A DNA stretch of 64,000 nucleotides from Notolepis coatsorum (Eukaryota; Chordata; Actinopteri; Aulopiformes; Paralepididae): positions 153,762,103 through 153,826,102 of the forward strand of contig OZ020585.1 of the NCBI GenBank assembly GCA_963971535.1, in the 5' to 3' direction. A program made the position numbers and the translations under genes. The notes beneath the pieces are model-generated. The model worked only from the letters and a program-made list of their open reading frames with translations. It did no database searches and was not told the origin of the DNA. The stretch's first letter is position 1. Every line of letters starts with the position of its first letter. Positions 10,641 through 22,159 of the stretch are shown in pieces.

Positions 10641-11639
10641 ACCACATTAGAATAGTATACACAAATAATATAATATTAATATTATAATATTATAGTATAC
10701 ACGATAATATAACAACCAAATATCCGTTATTCGATAGTTGCCCTTTATCTGGCACTATTTATTATAACTGAGATCGGAATAAAGGAGTTTTTAAACCTAT
10801 TTAGTCTAGAGCGTTTCTTGTCCAAAGTGAGCTCCAAGAAACAAAGCCACAGCACAGGAAAGGGATACAGCCTTTACTTCAATTGAATATCTAAGACTGA
10901 TTTAAATTGGCTCAATTTATGATTTACTTGGCATGGCATTTCATAGGACAGTATTCCACAATCCTGTTCATGCATTCACATCATCCATGTTCTTGGTCAT
11001 TACTTATGCAGTGCAGCCCAAAGGCCCCAACTCATTGCCTCCAGCAGGGACTATCCCTTGTTGACCAGCTCTCTAAGCACTTTGTGAGAGTCTCTCGAGG
11101 CTGCAGTCCAGCTTCCAGAGCTTTTCAGAGCATAAAACTGATTTTAGTTCAATCAAAGATGCTGACCTCAGCTCCCTAACCACCCCTATTAGCTGCCCAG
11201 ATATATTTTTGCATTTCCCATGCAGGAGTAAGCTCTGGGGGTTGGAGCATAAATTTAGCAATGGTGGATGTTTGTTCTAATTAGATTTACGGGTAGAAAA
11301 TGTTTGGGGACATGCAGCAGCACTGTTTTATTATTAAGCTTGGAATCAGGTCAGAGGAAATGAGCAGCATCAAAATACTCTTTGATTTGTATTAGTTGTG
11401 ATAGCAAGACAAGGTGCTTGGCTTTTAAAATTGCAATTGTAAAAGTTTTCAAAGAAAATAAATCTCTTTTTGTTCTTCAGTTTGAAAATAAAATCATCAA
11501 AGAAAACATTTATAATTGATTTATGACCACTAATCCATCACACATTCAGTCAAATTAGGCATGTCAAACGGGGGCGGGACATCCTTGGAAATACACTGAT
11601 AGGAGTCCTGCAGCTCAGAGCCTATCCTTCCCCTTCCCC
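10641..11639. other. Non-coding, no recognised feature
   Basis: AT-rich, with short (AT)-type low complexity at 10660-10710. No gene is seen. Confidence 0.4.
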
Positions 11640-13390
11640 TCAGGCAATATCAGATATCTAGGAATCAACATTTCACCCAGACTGTCAGAGTTATTTCAAC
11701 TCAATTTCATCCCACTGTTAAAAACAATTGAAGACGACACACAAAGGTGGCTAAACTTACCACTCTCACTAATAGGTAGAATATCAACTGTCAAAATGTA
11801 AATTCTCCCAAAAATAAATTATCTATTCACTATGATCCCAACCCAGCCTACCACCAATTGGTTCAACTCCCTGGACTCCACCATTACTATGTTTTACTGG
11901 AAGAATAAAAAAGCAAGAATTAAGTTAACCACCCTTCAAAAAAACAAAAAAACAAGGAGGACTTGAAGCACCTAACTTTCTCAACTATTATCTGGCCAAC
12001 CAATTAATATACATCTACAAATGGATTCACCCTACCCAACAATACAACCCCTGGGATGACATTGAGAAGGACATGTGCATGGAAATCTCACCACAAGATC
12101 TGCCATTCTTTAGCACAAGCATAAAACATCACTCTTGTTTTAGGAATACAGTCATTTCCACAACTCTGACAGCCTGGTGGAAAGCCAACAAAATCACTGG
12201 TAACACACTAACCCCCTGTAAATACACACCAATCTGGCACAACCCTGACTTTCAACTCGGCAAATCACCCATATACTTCCCAGCTTGGAAACAAAAAGGC
12301 ATTACTCATCTTCACCACATCTTCACAGACAACAGCCTAATCACTTATCAAGATTTGACTGAAGGATACGGCATTGGGACAGACCAACACTTCCAATTTC
12401 TACAGCTGAAATCAATTTTGAAATAAAAAATTAACACTACACAGAATGATCTTGAACCACCTCCAATTATATTAGCAATGAATAAAATAACATCACAGAG
12501 GAAAATATTTTCAAAAATATACAAAATACTGGCAAGCGCAGACACTACATTCCATCTCCCCTTCACAAAATGGGAACAGGACTTGGCTTTCTCTCCCAAT
12601 GCCGTATCCTGGGAACAAATTTGCACCAACACATTCACAATGACTAACAACACTAACCTTCAATTAATCCAATATAAGGTGTTACACAGAGTACATATCA
12701 CACAGCACAGGATGTTTCAAATGGGATTTGCAAGCACAGATGTATGCTCCCATTGCACCCTCAACACCCCAGACAACTATTTCCATGCCACCTGGCTCTG
12801 CCCACCTGTTCTAGACTTCTGGAATTCCGTCATCAATACACTATCCCGGGTCATGAGCTGCAGCATCCCTCTCTCCCCCTCCCTCTGCCTACTTGGGGAT
12901 ACTACTGCTATCAATTTATTAGGCCAGAACACCAAACCCCTACTCGTTTCTCTAGCTGTTGCCAAGAAAACTATCCTCTTAAACTGGAAGACAAGAAAAA
13001 AGGTGAATACTGGCCAATGGTTAGGCCTTCTCTCAAATTACATATCACAGGAAACAATCTCAACCGTGGATCACATCGAAGTCTCACAATTTAATAACAT
13101 CTGGAAATTGCTTGTGGATAATCTAGGCTCCCAATCATAGGAGATTGACCTGTGAACCTTCTCTCAATCCCCCTCTACTTTACTTACTCCCCTCTCTGCC
13201 CCCCCCCTTTCCCTTGTCATGTGTATTCGTTGTTGTCCTTCATTGTCCTTAGTTGGAATTTGTTTGTCAATATCTAGTCTGAGTTCCCCCCCTCCGAGAG
13301 GGCAATGAAATATATATTTTTTTATATTTTTCTTATTTTACTACACTTTTTAATTTAATTTTGTACTGTAAATAATTAAAACGTATAATA
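11640..13390 (+). pseudogene. 3' fragment of an L1-Tx1-like LINE, end of ORF2
   Basis: This is the C-terminal third of an L1-type ORF2 protein, which would act in target-primed reverse transcription. It starts at about 11640 in a frame reading IRYLGINIS, the conserved stretch after the RT palm. It is broken by a TGA->TAA-type stop near 11800 and by a frameshift in an A-rich run near 11945. The last 220 residues (12478-13140) are open and carry a CCHC-type cysteine motif (CSHCTLNTPDNYFHATWLC), characteristic of L1/Tx1 C-termini. A 3' untranslated part ends in an A/T-rich tail at about 13390. The endonuclease and RT core are missing, so this copy is 5'-truncated and dead. Confidence 0.75.
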
Positions 13391-13403
13391 AATAATAAAG
13401 TTG

Positions 13404-13476
13404 TCCCCCGAAGAGGGGGGGGGGGGGGGGGGGGGGGGGTGGATGGAGTGCCCTCAAAAAAGGTCTGGGAAAAAAG

Positions 13477-13511
<35 letters not shown>
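13404..13511. repeat. G-run followed by A-run
   Basis: About 24 consecutive Gs (13416-13439) are followed, after a short spacer, by about 30 As. Frames across this block are artefacts of low complexity. Confidence 0.9.
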
Positions 13512-13512
<1 letters not shown>

Positions 13513-13612
13513 AAATACACTTCCCACATGTTTTATCCCGCACTGCTTTATGGGTGTATATATATACGGTAGTGAACTATTTGCGACATTTTAAATTGTT
13601 TCCAAAACCCCT

Positions 13613-13690
13613 TAATTAAAGGGATAGTTTCGATTTTTGTACATTAAGTTGTATGAAATACCTGCCAGTAGTGTAGTGGATTAGATAAAA
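13613..13690 (+). mobile_element. Fragment of a TTAA-bounded MITE
   Basis: The sequence ttaaagggatagtttcg is the start style of piggyBac-like fish MITEs, in which TTAA is the target duplication. A related end in reverse orientation lies at about 48240-48335. Confidence 0.45.
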
Positions 13691-14066
13691 TCATTACATT
13701 AAAAGATTAAAATGAGACTAAAGATTAGAGTCAGTTTATAGTCATTGCACAAGCACGAGTACAGAGTACAACAAATATAAGTATTATAGTATATACCATG
13801 GTATGGGTATGAATACACTATGATAATAAACCAATCTAGCCAGTGGTTTAAATAATATGAGTAGGTATAACTAATCTATCTCTATACATCTATATATCTA
13901 TCTATATATATAAAGATATGTGTGTACAGTGTTATACATTCATATTATATAGCGTTATATGAATAAACTGTAAATACTGTAATAAAGTACAGGTTGGATA
14001 TAGGTAGTATATATTTAAGGCAGGTATGAGTACAGTGTAAGAGGAGGTGATGCACCAGACTATATG
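13691..14066. other. Non-coding, AT-rich
   Basis: Short tandem tata/tctata low complexity near 13880-13915. No gene is seen. Confidence 0.4.
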
Positions 14067-14221
14067 CAGGGGTGTAAAGTACTTGAGTAATTGTACTTTG
14101 TTACAATACTTAAGTACTGTTTTGGGGGATTTGTAATTTATTAGGTTTGTATACTTGTACGTTTACTCAATTACATTTCAGAGAACAAAAATACTTTTTA
14201 CTCCTCACATTTAAAATGCAG

Positions 14222-14528
14222 ACCTACATTTACATTTAGTCATTTAGCTGACGCTTTTATCCAAAGCGACTTACAAGTTCTGTACGACAAGTCATCAGGA
14301 AGGGTACAACTCTATCAGCTGAGTAACAATGTTCATCAAAGTGTTGCATGCTACAGTGTAGGTTAGTTTATTATGACAAGTGCATGACAGTAAGGTTAGT
14401 TAGGGTTAGATTTTAATTTTATTTAATTTTATTTATTATTATTTTTTCAGATAATGGTTGAAGAAGTGAGTCTTTAGTCGACGGCGAAAGTTTGGACGGG
14501 TTTCGGCTGTCCTAACTGGGGTGGGTAG

Positions 14529-14530
<2 letters not shown>
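14222..14530 (-). mobile_element. 3' end of an L2/CR1-type LINE (family B), first piece
   Basis: On the plus strand it starts catttagtcatttagctgac and includes ccaaagcgacttacaag, a very common fish LINE 3' end. Read on the minus strand it encodes the C-terminal FRRRLKTHFFNHYL-type tail before the stop. It is separated from its other half (18978-19330) by LINE A. Further copies lie at 49111, 51246 and 59847. Confidence 0.7.
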
Positions 14531-14569
<39 letters not shown>

Positions 14570-15196
14570 AACTTTATTAACAGATTGCAGAATGGGTACA
14601 GTACAGTACAGCTCAATACATACAATTGTTAAGGGGATGCAGACCAGAGAAAGACTTTCGTCTTGTTTACATCAGGGTCCCCCATTTTCAATTCATCGTA
14701 ACATATATGACATACTTAACATACAGATAGACAGTACTGCTACATCTATACATTTATGACATACCAGATTTGCAAATACAGTACTGTTTGTGATACGAAA
14801 AGAGTCCAGAAAAAAGAGTATATACATTTGACGTAGAAACTGTACATTGGAGGAGGTTGGGTAGGTGGGGGGGACCCGCATTTCATTGTATACTTGTATG
14901 CCGTGACAAATAAAACTCTTGACTCTTGACTGTACATTGGAGGTGGTTTGGGTGGGTGGGGGGGGAGGTTGGGTAGGAGTGGGGGGGGGGGGGGGGGTTC
15001 GGTAGAAGGGGTGGGTGGGGGACACTGTACAACTATACAAGCAAAACTGTACATTGGAATATTGACAAGACCATACTTGGTGATTTACTGTACATTGGAG
15101 GGGGTTGTGTTAGGACATTTACAGGGGCCAGTTTCGAATTGCAGTCTCCCGTAGGTGTTTTTTGAGAGTGTTTTTGAAAGTAGGTAGTGATTCACA

Positions 15197-15406
15197 TTAC
15201 TTTACAGCTTTGGGTAGGGCGTTCCACATTGATGCGGCATAATTGCGAAACGTGTTTAGTCCCTTGTTTGAGCCGAATCTGGGTTTAACATGATTTGTGG
15301 AGCTCCCTCTGGTGTTGTGATCGTGGTATTCACTGACCTTTGGGAAGTATTTTGACATGTACATGGGTACCTTGGTCGTGTAGTGTATCTTGTAGACCAG
15401 GCCCAT
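15197..15406 (-). pseudogene. LINE A, C-terminal tail
   Basis: The 69 residues contain TFRNYAASMWNALPKAVK, the conserved tail motif (W-N-x-L-P) that follows the RT and connection regions in many L2/CR1 LINE proteins. It is out of frame with the RT segment at 15541, so at least one frameshift lies between. A homologous tail in plus orientation is at 38707. Confidence 0.65.
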
Positions 15407-15540
15407 TGCAAGTTGCTGTCCTCTGTCGTCTACTCTAAGCCATCCTAGGTTGTCAAAGTGGGCTGGGGTGAGGTGGGTTCTAGGAGTAAGGTCAAGCAGT
15501 AGTCTGACCAGTTTGTTTTGAGATGTTTGTCATTTTGTTT

Positions 15541-16104
15541 TTAGCGCCTTTGAGGTGCTTTGGTACCATAGTCGTAGTACCCTTGAATGAGTGCTCCTGC
15601 CAGAGTCTTTAGGGTATTCTTGTTTACCAGTGAGGAGATCCGGTACAAGAATCGAGTTCGTTGGTTGACTTTTTTTATTACATTGGATGCCATTTTGTCA
15701 CAGGAAAGATTTGCCTCTAGGATGGAACCCAGGTAGGTAATATCTTCTTTCCTTGTGACAATATTGTCACCCACTGTAACTGAGAAGCCGTCGCTCTTGC
15801 CGAGTTTGTTATTTGAACCGAAGAGAATGGACTCTGTTTTTCCCATGTGTAATGATAGTTTGTTATCAGCGAGCCATATGCAGATTTTGCCTAGTTCTGA
15901 GCTGAGGGTTTTTTCAACCTGTAACTTGTTCTTGTCAGAGACCAGCAGGGCTGAGTCGTCCGCAAACAGGAACAAGTTGCAGTCACAAGCTGACGACATG
16001 TCATTTGCATAAATTAGGAACAATAGCGGACATAGTATGCTTCCTTGTGGAACACCACAGCTTACTGTGAAGGGAGGGGATAGGGTACCGTTTACCTCCA
16101 CCAT
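15541..16104 (-). pseudogene. LINE A, C-terminal half of reverse transcriptase
   Basis: This part holds RT motif B (GVPQGSILCPLLFLIYANDM) and the catalytic motif FADD (LFLFADDSALLVSD), followed by the thumb region (LSLHMGKTESILFGS, YLGSILEANLSCDKM). These are standard for non-LTR reverse transcriptases, which copy the LINE RNA at a nicked target. The frame is open but detached from the N-terminal half by about 230 bp containing a stop near 16336. The catalytic Asp pair is present. Confidence 0.85.
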
Positions 16105-16338
16105 CTGCTCTCTCCCCTCCAGGTAGGATTACATCCAGCTCACTGATAGACTATCAAAACCAATTGCTTTTAGCTTGTCAATCAGAATGGTGTGATTGAC
16201 AGTGTCGAAGGCCTTTTGTAGGTCCAGCATGACCATGCCGCAGTATTTGCCCACGTCCACCTCTTGTTTGATGTGGTCGTTTAAATAGAGAAGGCATGTG
16301 TCAGTGGAGTGGGATGTTCTGAAGCCAGATTGGAATTC

Positions 16339-16923
16339 TTAGATTAGATTTTTTTCCGCGAGGTATTTTTCGACCTGTTCGTATACAATTTTTTCCATGA
16401 CTTTCGAGATGGAGGTAAGGATAGAAACAGGGCGGTAGTTGCCTGGTTCTAATTTACTGCCTTTTTTGTGCAGGGGTGTTACTCTCGCAATTTTGAAGTC
16501 CTTGGGGACGTGTCCCTGTTTTATGGAGAGGTTTATTATGTGTGTGATGACTGGGGTGATGGCGGCTGCTAAGTCTCTGAGGAATTTGGAGGGGATGTTG
16601 TCATGGCCAGTGGCCTTGTTACGTTGGAGGGCGCTCAGTTTTTTGAGTACCTCATCTGTTGTTACCATTTCCAGTTTGAAGTCGTCTTTGTGGACCCCTA
16701 GGTTCTTGTAGTATGCTACTATGTGTTCTACCCCATAATGCCCTGAGTGGGAGGGTAGTTTGTTTACCAGTGTTGTGGCTATGTTTGTGAAGAAACTGTT
16801 TAAGTAATTGGCTACATCCAGCTTGTCTGTGATGAGCGTGTTGTCCGTCTTTATGTTTATTGAGTAATTTCCAAAGTTCAAGTGGTTTGTTTTTGTTTTC
16901 CTCGGTTTTGTCATTGATGACAT
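16339..16923 (-). pseudogene. LINE A, N-terminal half of reverse transcriptase
   Basis: The 194 residues include ALQRNKATGHDNIPSKFLRD and FKIARVTPLHKKGSKLEPGNYRPVSIL, the conserved RT motifs 0-2 of APE-type LINEs. It overlaps the end of the endonuclease frame (16652-16923) in a different phase, which shows a frameshift in the region joining the two domains. A stop near 16336 separates it from the RT palm. Confidence 0.8.
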
Positions 16924-18000
16924 TTTCTTTTGCTGTTTTGATCATGGAGTTTACGTCATTTCTTAGTCTGTTTCTTTCCAGTTTGAGTTCAGTTACGTGG
17001 GCTTGGAGTTCACTGCTCGTGCTTATGGTAAGCTTTGACTGACTTTTACGAAACTCAGAGCATTTTTTGTCTCTGGTTTTCATAGCGGTCAGTATTTCAG
17101 CGTGCATCCACGGCTCCACGCGATTTTTTACCCTGGTGGTTCTTAGGGGGGCCATGTTGTTTAGTATCGTTGAAAATTTGGCTTTGAAACCAAGCCATGT
17201 TTCTTCAACCAGTGTACCATTGAGCTCATCTGACCAGTCCAGACTCTCCAGTTCAAGGTTAAAGGCCTCGCTAGAGTAGGTTTTGAGGTCTCTAGATGTG
17301 ACTGTTTTGTGACAGCCAGCCTTTTGTTTTAGCTTTTTGCGGGTACAGAATATCATATAATGATCACTTAGCCCGCATGCTATAACCCCTTTATTGGAGA
17401 TCTTGGACTTGTCAGAGGTCAGGATGAGGTCAATGGTAGTCTGAGTTGACTCACATACACGTGTGGGTTGAGTGATCAGCTGGCTGAGGCCGTGCAGATC
17501 ACAAAACCTATTGTAGGATTTGAAGACGGGTGCATCTTTTTGTTGCATATCCGTGTTCCAATCCCCAATAAGAATCATTTCTGCATCCTCAGCTCCAGCT
17601 AAGCACGCATCCAACACATCATAAAAGCTATTTTGGTCTGGCGGTCTGTAAATTGTGCAGACTAAAACAGATTTAGCCCTTTCAAATAGAATTTCTACAA
17701 AAAGAGTTTCAATAGCCTCATGATCTAGGTCTGTACGGTTAATACATTTGGTGTCTTTATGAATGTACATACAGACACCTCCTCCATGCCTGTTCCTGTC
17801 ATTGCAGACTATAGAATAGTTCTCCAATTCAAGTTCCGGGTCTGTTACTGATGAATCCAGTTTAGTTTCAGAGAAACATAGAATGTTTACCTTACCGCTA
17901 ATGAAATGTTGCCTTATTTCTGCCAGTTTGTGTCTAAGGCTGTTTACATTAAGATGGAAAATATAAAGTCCGTTTTGATTTGCTGTGTTGTCTATATCCT
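16652..18000 (-). pseudogene. LINE A, apurinic-like endonuclease domain
   Basis: The frame is open from about 18000, upstream of the first usual start. It encodes an APE-type endonuclease of the exonuclease-endonuclease-phosphatase fold, which nicks target DNA. Visible motifs are FSETKLDSS (catalytic Glu) at about 17860-17890, IYRPPDQN, LIGDWNTDM and the terminal GLSDHYMIF (catalytic Asp-His). A charged linker follows toward the RT. The catalytic residues look intact although the element as a whole is frameshifted. Confidence 0.8.
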
Positions 18001-18093
18001 TGAGAAAAAGGTAGGGTTCTTCTTCTGTGGGAAGGGGGGGGGGGCTCTGTGATGTCCGGGGGGGGGGGGGGGGGGGGGGGGGGGATCCTTTGA

Positions 18094-18663
18094 TCAGGGT
18101 GGGTGTCTCGCGACGGGAGGGGGGTGGGGGGGGGGCTGTGTTGTTATTATTTGGTCCGTGTGTGGGAGGGGGGGTGGGTGTGATTCTTTGTCATGTCCTG
18201 GTTCCTCTGCTAGCGTCTGTGTTGATTCCGTCTCGCTGCCCGGGTGATGAAATTCCGTGGGGAGGGGGCAGGAGTTGATTCCATCCCGCCGGCTCCCTGC
18301 TGTGGTTATTTCTCGCTGACCGGGTGGCTTTCGGTGGGGGAAGGGTAGGGTCCTCTGGCTCCGGTGGTTTGCTGTGTTAGCTTGCCGGCTACCTGCGCCA
18401 CCGTCGAGTTGATTATCCCCGGTACCTTCACTCCTGTCTCGTCCTCCCGTGTGTTCCTCTGTGGCGGCGTCGGGTGTGTTGATTGCTTCGGCGTCGGGTG
18501 GAAAGTAGGCACCCGAAGCCATCGTTGCATCCTGTAGTGCCAGACCCAGTCGTCGCGTCTGGGTTCGCGTCCTGACGGGGGTCCTGACGTGGCTGGGTCC
18601 GGGGTTTAGCTGCACGTCTCCCGAGAGTAGCAGGATAAGGGACAAAAAAGTATTTCGGTCCAT
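18094..18663 (-). pseudogene. LINE A, N-terminal region with hydrophobic leader and 2A-like motif
   Basis: The likely start is ATG 18663 (MDRNTFLSLILLL), giving a short hydrophobic leader followed directly by SGDVQLNPGP. A low-complexity region rich in charged residues, then Pro and His, follows, and the frame ends in a run of Gs on the plus strand (18057-18084). The endonuclease frame begins beyond that run, so slippage in the G-run probably broke the original frame. The open frame extends upstream to 19158, but that part belongs to LINE B. Confidence 0.6.
18595..18624 (-). other. 2A-like ribosome-skipping motif
   Basis: The codons spell S-G-D-V-Q-L-N-P-G-P. The 2A consensus is D-V/I-E-x-N-P-G-P, so the motif matches except that Gln replaces Glu. 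2A-like sequences are documented at the N-terminus of several non-LTR retrotransposon proteins. Whether this variant skips is not known. Confidence 0.6.
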
Positions 18664-18977
18664 TCTGCCAGTCGGGGGTCTGTTCTTTCTTTCAGGATTA
18701 GCCGTTAATGTTGCGTGAACGGTCGCTGTCCCCACGGCCAGGTGCTTATGCTCCGTGCCGTTTTGGAAATAAAGGTCGCTGTGGACCTCCTTTTCTATTT
18801 TTGTTCTTCTCTCCTCTTCTGTCTGGTTGTGCTTCATCGTTGAGTAGAGGTACGAATCCATTATCCAAAACATAACGAGGAGAAAATGTGCGCAAAATCT
18901 CTTTTGCTTGCTGTATTGACGAGGGCTCCGGGAGCTCAGGAATTTGCGACCGCTCATGGCTGTGACTGAAAGAATAA

Positions 18978-19330
18978 CGTTCATTCCACCATTGTGGCGC
19001 AAGGACTGAGAATAGGCGACTTCTCTTTGATGACCCTCCTGGAGCTTGGATAGGAGTAGGTCTGAGGCGGCCAGAAGATGCAGAGCGTAGGGGTCTTCAG
19101 GGTGTGTAGTTAGAGACGATTTACCGGAGGTAGGCAGGAGTGGTTCCCTTTGCCGCACGGTATGCTAGGTCGAGGGCCTTGAAGCGGATTCGTGCAGCAA
19201 TGGGGAGCCAGTGCAGGTCCCTAAGAAGTGGGGTGACATGGGCCGACTTCGGTAGGTTTGAGATCAGGCGGGCCGCTGCGTTCTGAATGAGTTGAAGTAC
19301 TCTTTGTACTTTGTTGACCTACAAAGTACA
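18978..19330 (-). pseudogene. LINE B, C-terminal RT-connected region
   Basis: Read on the minus strand from 19330, this encodes the conserved stretch QRVLQLIQNAAARLI, then the segment HVTPLLRDLHWLPIAARI and a KG-TPAYL-like remnant. This is the region after the RT thumb in L2-type LINE proteins. It leads directly into the tail encoded at 14222-14530 once LINE A is removed. It is 5'-truncated at about 19330. Confidence 0.75.
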
Positions 19331-19703
19331 AATCTTGCAGGTCCAACCATTTTAATTATTATATTTGTTTATCTGGCCGAACTAACAATGTTATTAACCC
19401 TTCGGCCGCACTTTATTTAAAAACAGCCAATCAAACAGCCATCAATGGAAACCCATGCTGATTGGTCCTTGTGCAAGACTAGAAAGTGGGGATCTTTGAT
19501 TAAACACCTGTTATCAGAAAAATAGACAGTCAGAAAAAAAGTTTGTACTTTTTATTACATTTAAAAGTAGAAACTGTTTTACTTTTACTCAAGTGTGTTT
19601 TTAGCCAGATACTCTGACTTTTACTTGAGTAAGATTTTGAGACGGTACCCATACTTTCACTTAAGTATAATTTCTGGGTACTTTTTACACCCCTGACTAT
19701 ATC

Positions 19704-19935
19704 ACTCACTTCACTCTGACCAGCGCTGTTCAACGTGGCAGTACTACATGCAGTAGACAGAGCCATGAATGAGACCTCATCCCGACAGGTCAGGTCCGGC
19801 TGCTCAAACCTCCTCACCGTGCCCCAGATGAAGCTGAAGACTACGGGGGAACATGCCTTTTCAGCACTGGGTCCATGACTGTGGAACCAGCTCAAAGAAG
19901 CCATTAGGGCCTCAGACTCCTCTTTTTAATGTTGT
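19704..19935 (+). pseudogene. LINE C-terminal fragment
   Basis: The plus strand encodes RSGCSNLLTVPQMKLKTTGEHAFSALGP, a stop, then LWNQLKEAIRASDS, the conserved tail of L2/Rex-type LINE proteins with the W-N-x-L motif. It lies just outside the Tol2-like element and may be the sequence into which that element inserted. Confidence 0.65.
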
Positions 19936-19944
19936 ATTATGATT

Positions 19945-20235
19945 AGAGATTCAAGATTCAAGAGGTTTATTCGTCACATACTGTGCATACACAAGACATA
20001 ATAGTGAAATGAAGGTGGCCATGCCCACCTTGATTGTGCAAAAAATACAAATAGAATAAAATAGAATAGATAATAAAATAGACATGATAAAAAGTACTAA
20101 GATAAAATACAATACAATGCTAAGCTTAGTAATTAAAAGGTAATGGTTCCTATATACACTACTATACAATATCCTATACAATATACAGTTATACTATGTA
20201 TACTAAACTACCCTAGCTACAGTATACTAACTACT
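19945..20235 (-). mobile_element. Retroposon 3'-end-like fragment
   Basis: The motif attcaagaggtttattcgtc, followed by AT-rich sequence, resembles LINE/SINE 3' ends read from the opposite strand. Confidence 0.35.
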
Positions 20236-20310
20236 AGGGGTGGAACGGTACGCATTTGAACCGTACACCGTTCGGCACGACCTCCACGGTTCGGGGCGTG
20301 TGTGTATTGT
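20236..20310 (+). mobile_element. Terminal fragment of a hAT-like MITE
   Basis: It starts ctaggggtggaacggtacgc and contains repeated accgt/acggt palindromic words. A related fragment in reverse orientation lies at 58468-58590. The right end and target duplication are not identified. Confidence 0.4.
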
Positions 20311-22159
20311 TCGGTTCAGGGGATGTGCAAAAAAATGTATCTTCATTTGGCACAGAGGCGGGAGAGGTGATGCGCCGGCTGCTGGCAGCAGCGGTGCTAG
20401 TCAGATTGTGGAAATGGCAAGCGCAATATAAATCAATCTTCATTACGACTTTAAAAACATAAGCCATTAACATTAGGCCTACACACATCTTGCCATAACA
20501 TTAGCACGGTTTGTACAACACAACGCATGTTTAACTATGGTAGCCCGCCAGCTCTAATACAGCCAATGAAATGTTACCGTAGCTACTAGCTAGCACAGGA
20601 GAAAATGGGAGTCTGTGGGTGTTGGGGCCGTTTATTCAACATCCAAGAAGGCTAACATACAACTGTGTTTACTAACTCCAACCGGGGCTAGTGCCGCTTT
20701 TCCACTGCATGTTATCAACTCGATTCAACTCCGGTAACGTTAGAGTCGAGAAGGTCCGAAGGTACCACATGCTAACCCACCAACCCATAGACAGTTCCAA
20801 CTCACCGATATTACGTTAATCCACCACAGTTTCACAATTACTGTGTTGCACTCAATATTTAAATAATGTTAGTCTAAATAAATGTAGACAGACAATGTAC
20901 GTATTTGAAAAATAGAATGAACAGAGCAGTGTTGTTTTGAAACACTACAGTGTGTGTGTTAGTTTGATTTATGCTATATTTTATATTGACGGCCTTCTAA
21001 TTTGTTTGTTTATTTATTTTAAATAACTGACACTTTTCCTTTTGATAAGAAATCCAGCCATATTCTGCACTTTAATTTCAAGCAGAAAACTAATCTTTCC
21101 ATTAACACATCCTGCGCCAAAAACGTTGTACAACGTGATTCAAGTTCATGCTAATTCTGCCATTCCACGGCGTACAACGTTATTGAGCTCATATTTCATT
21201 TTTTCGCCATTGTATTCATTATTCCCTCACAGAGCCTGGTCTAATACAGTGGGAGCCTGCACAACTCTGCAACGCTTCAATACTGCTGCCTGGTGGATGA
21301 TCGGCGAGTTGCAACCTGAAATGGATCTCTGGAGATCTCCGTGCATCTGGCAAATGCGTCCGCCACTCACATATTGTTGCGAGACTAGTCTAGACAGAGG
21401 GCCATGTGTAGCGATCGCTGCCATAACGCAATAATCGATATGATTTGGGCGTTTATTATGATTATACAAACCGGAAAAGGATCTAGGAGATCACCGTCAA
21501 ATAAGTGGGATCTTTTTCCTCCAGTCTCATCGGCGAACGGTAAGAGGACGCCGACGTAATTTTCAGCGCGTTTGTTTATTATTATTCATGCAAACTGCTC
21601 TGATCAATATATCACCCATACTACATAAAGGCTAAAGCATTTACTGACGATCGCGGAATTATAAACGATCATCCGCGCATGATAAGTCATAACGTTTAAC
21701 AGTTGTCATTTTTAATATAGCGTGTATCGCCAACAAACGGCAGTTGATAATCTATAAATGCGTTTATGCCTATAACTAGCGTTCTAGGAATTACTGCAGA
21801 AAACGATAAAAACATATTTATATTCTAGACGGTATTTTCGTATGAATCTATGAATGAAAAAGTAAAACGTTCCTACATCCTGAATGGGCCATAGTAATGT
21901 CAATTTAGCAATACAATTAAAAAGGTTATAGCCCTGCAAAGAAGGTAAACATCTCCATAGGCTTAGACTGGTGGCAGTGATCATACATTGATCCGTAATA
22001 GCCCGTCTATGGAGTAGTCGCATGTGACAGAGCTGCTCACCCGTTTTTTTTTTTGTTTTTTTGTTTTAAAAACATATTTATATATCACCAATGCATTTAA
22101 AACTTGACGCATATATCAACTGAGATTATCAACTAACTCTATTGACTGAAAGGTTTGTG
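20311..22159. other. Non-coding, possibly including a LINE 5' untranslated region
   Basis: No convincing gene is seen. The last several hundred bases lie directly upstream of the L1-Tx1 ORF1 start at 22160 and may be its 5' untranslated region. Confidence 0.35.

Larger units (their letters stand above)
14531..18977 (-). mobile_element. APE-type LINE (family A) inserted into LINE B
   Basis: The element runs on the minus strand from about 18977 (5') to 14531 (3'). Its 3' tail is nine or so copies of the tetramer gatt (14531-14567 plus strand), as in L2/CR1-group LINEs that end in microsatellites. It carries an N-terminal segment with a 2A-like motif, an endonuclease, a reverse transcriptase and a conserved C-terminal tail, all broken by frameshifts. 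The 3' untranslated region contains repeats of ctgtacattggagg at 14840-15110. The host LINE reads through cleanly once it is excluded. Confidence 0.75.
14067..19695. mobile_element. Tol2-like non-autonomous hAT element, 5.6 kb
   Basis: The left end is caggggtgtaaagtacttga and the right end is gggtactttttacacccctg. Both strongly resemble the termini of the medaka hAT element Tol2. The flanks are actatatg (14059-14066) and actatatc (19696-19703), a target duplication matching at 7 of 8 positions. No hAT transposase frame is present. The interior holds LINE sequence in minus orientation at two nesting levels, so the element is a decayed or deleted copy later enlarged by LINE insertion. Confidence 0.8.

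Noticed and set aside
13333..13619. Poly-Phe/poly-Lys and poly-Gly frames
   Set aside because: Translations of the G-run and A-run.
18664..19158. N-terminal extension of the LINE A protein upstream of 18663
   Set aside because: Part of this open stretch belongs to the flanking LINE B sequence, beyond the LINE A boundary at about 18977.
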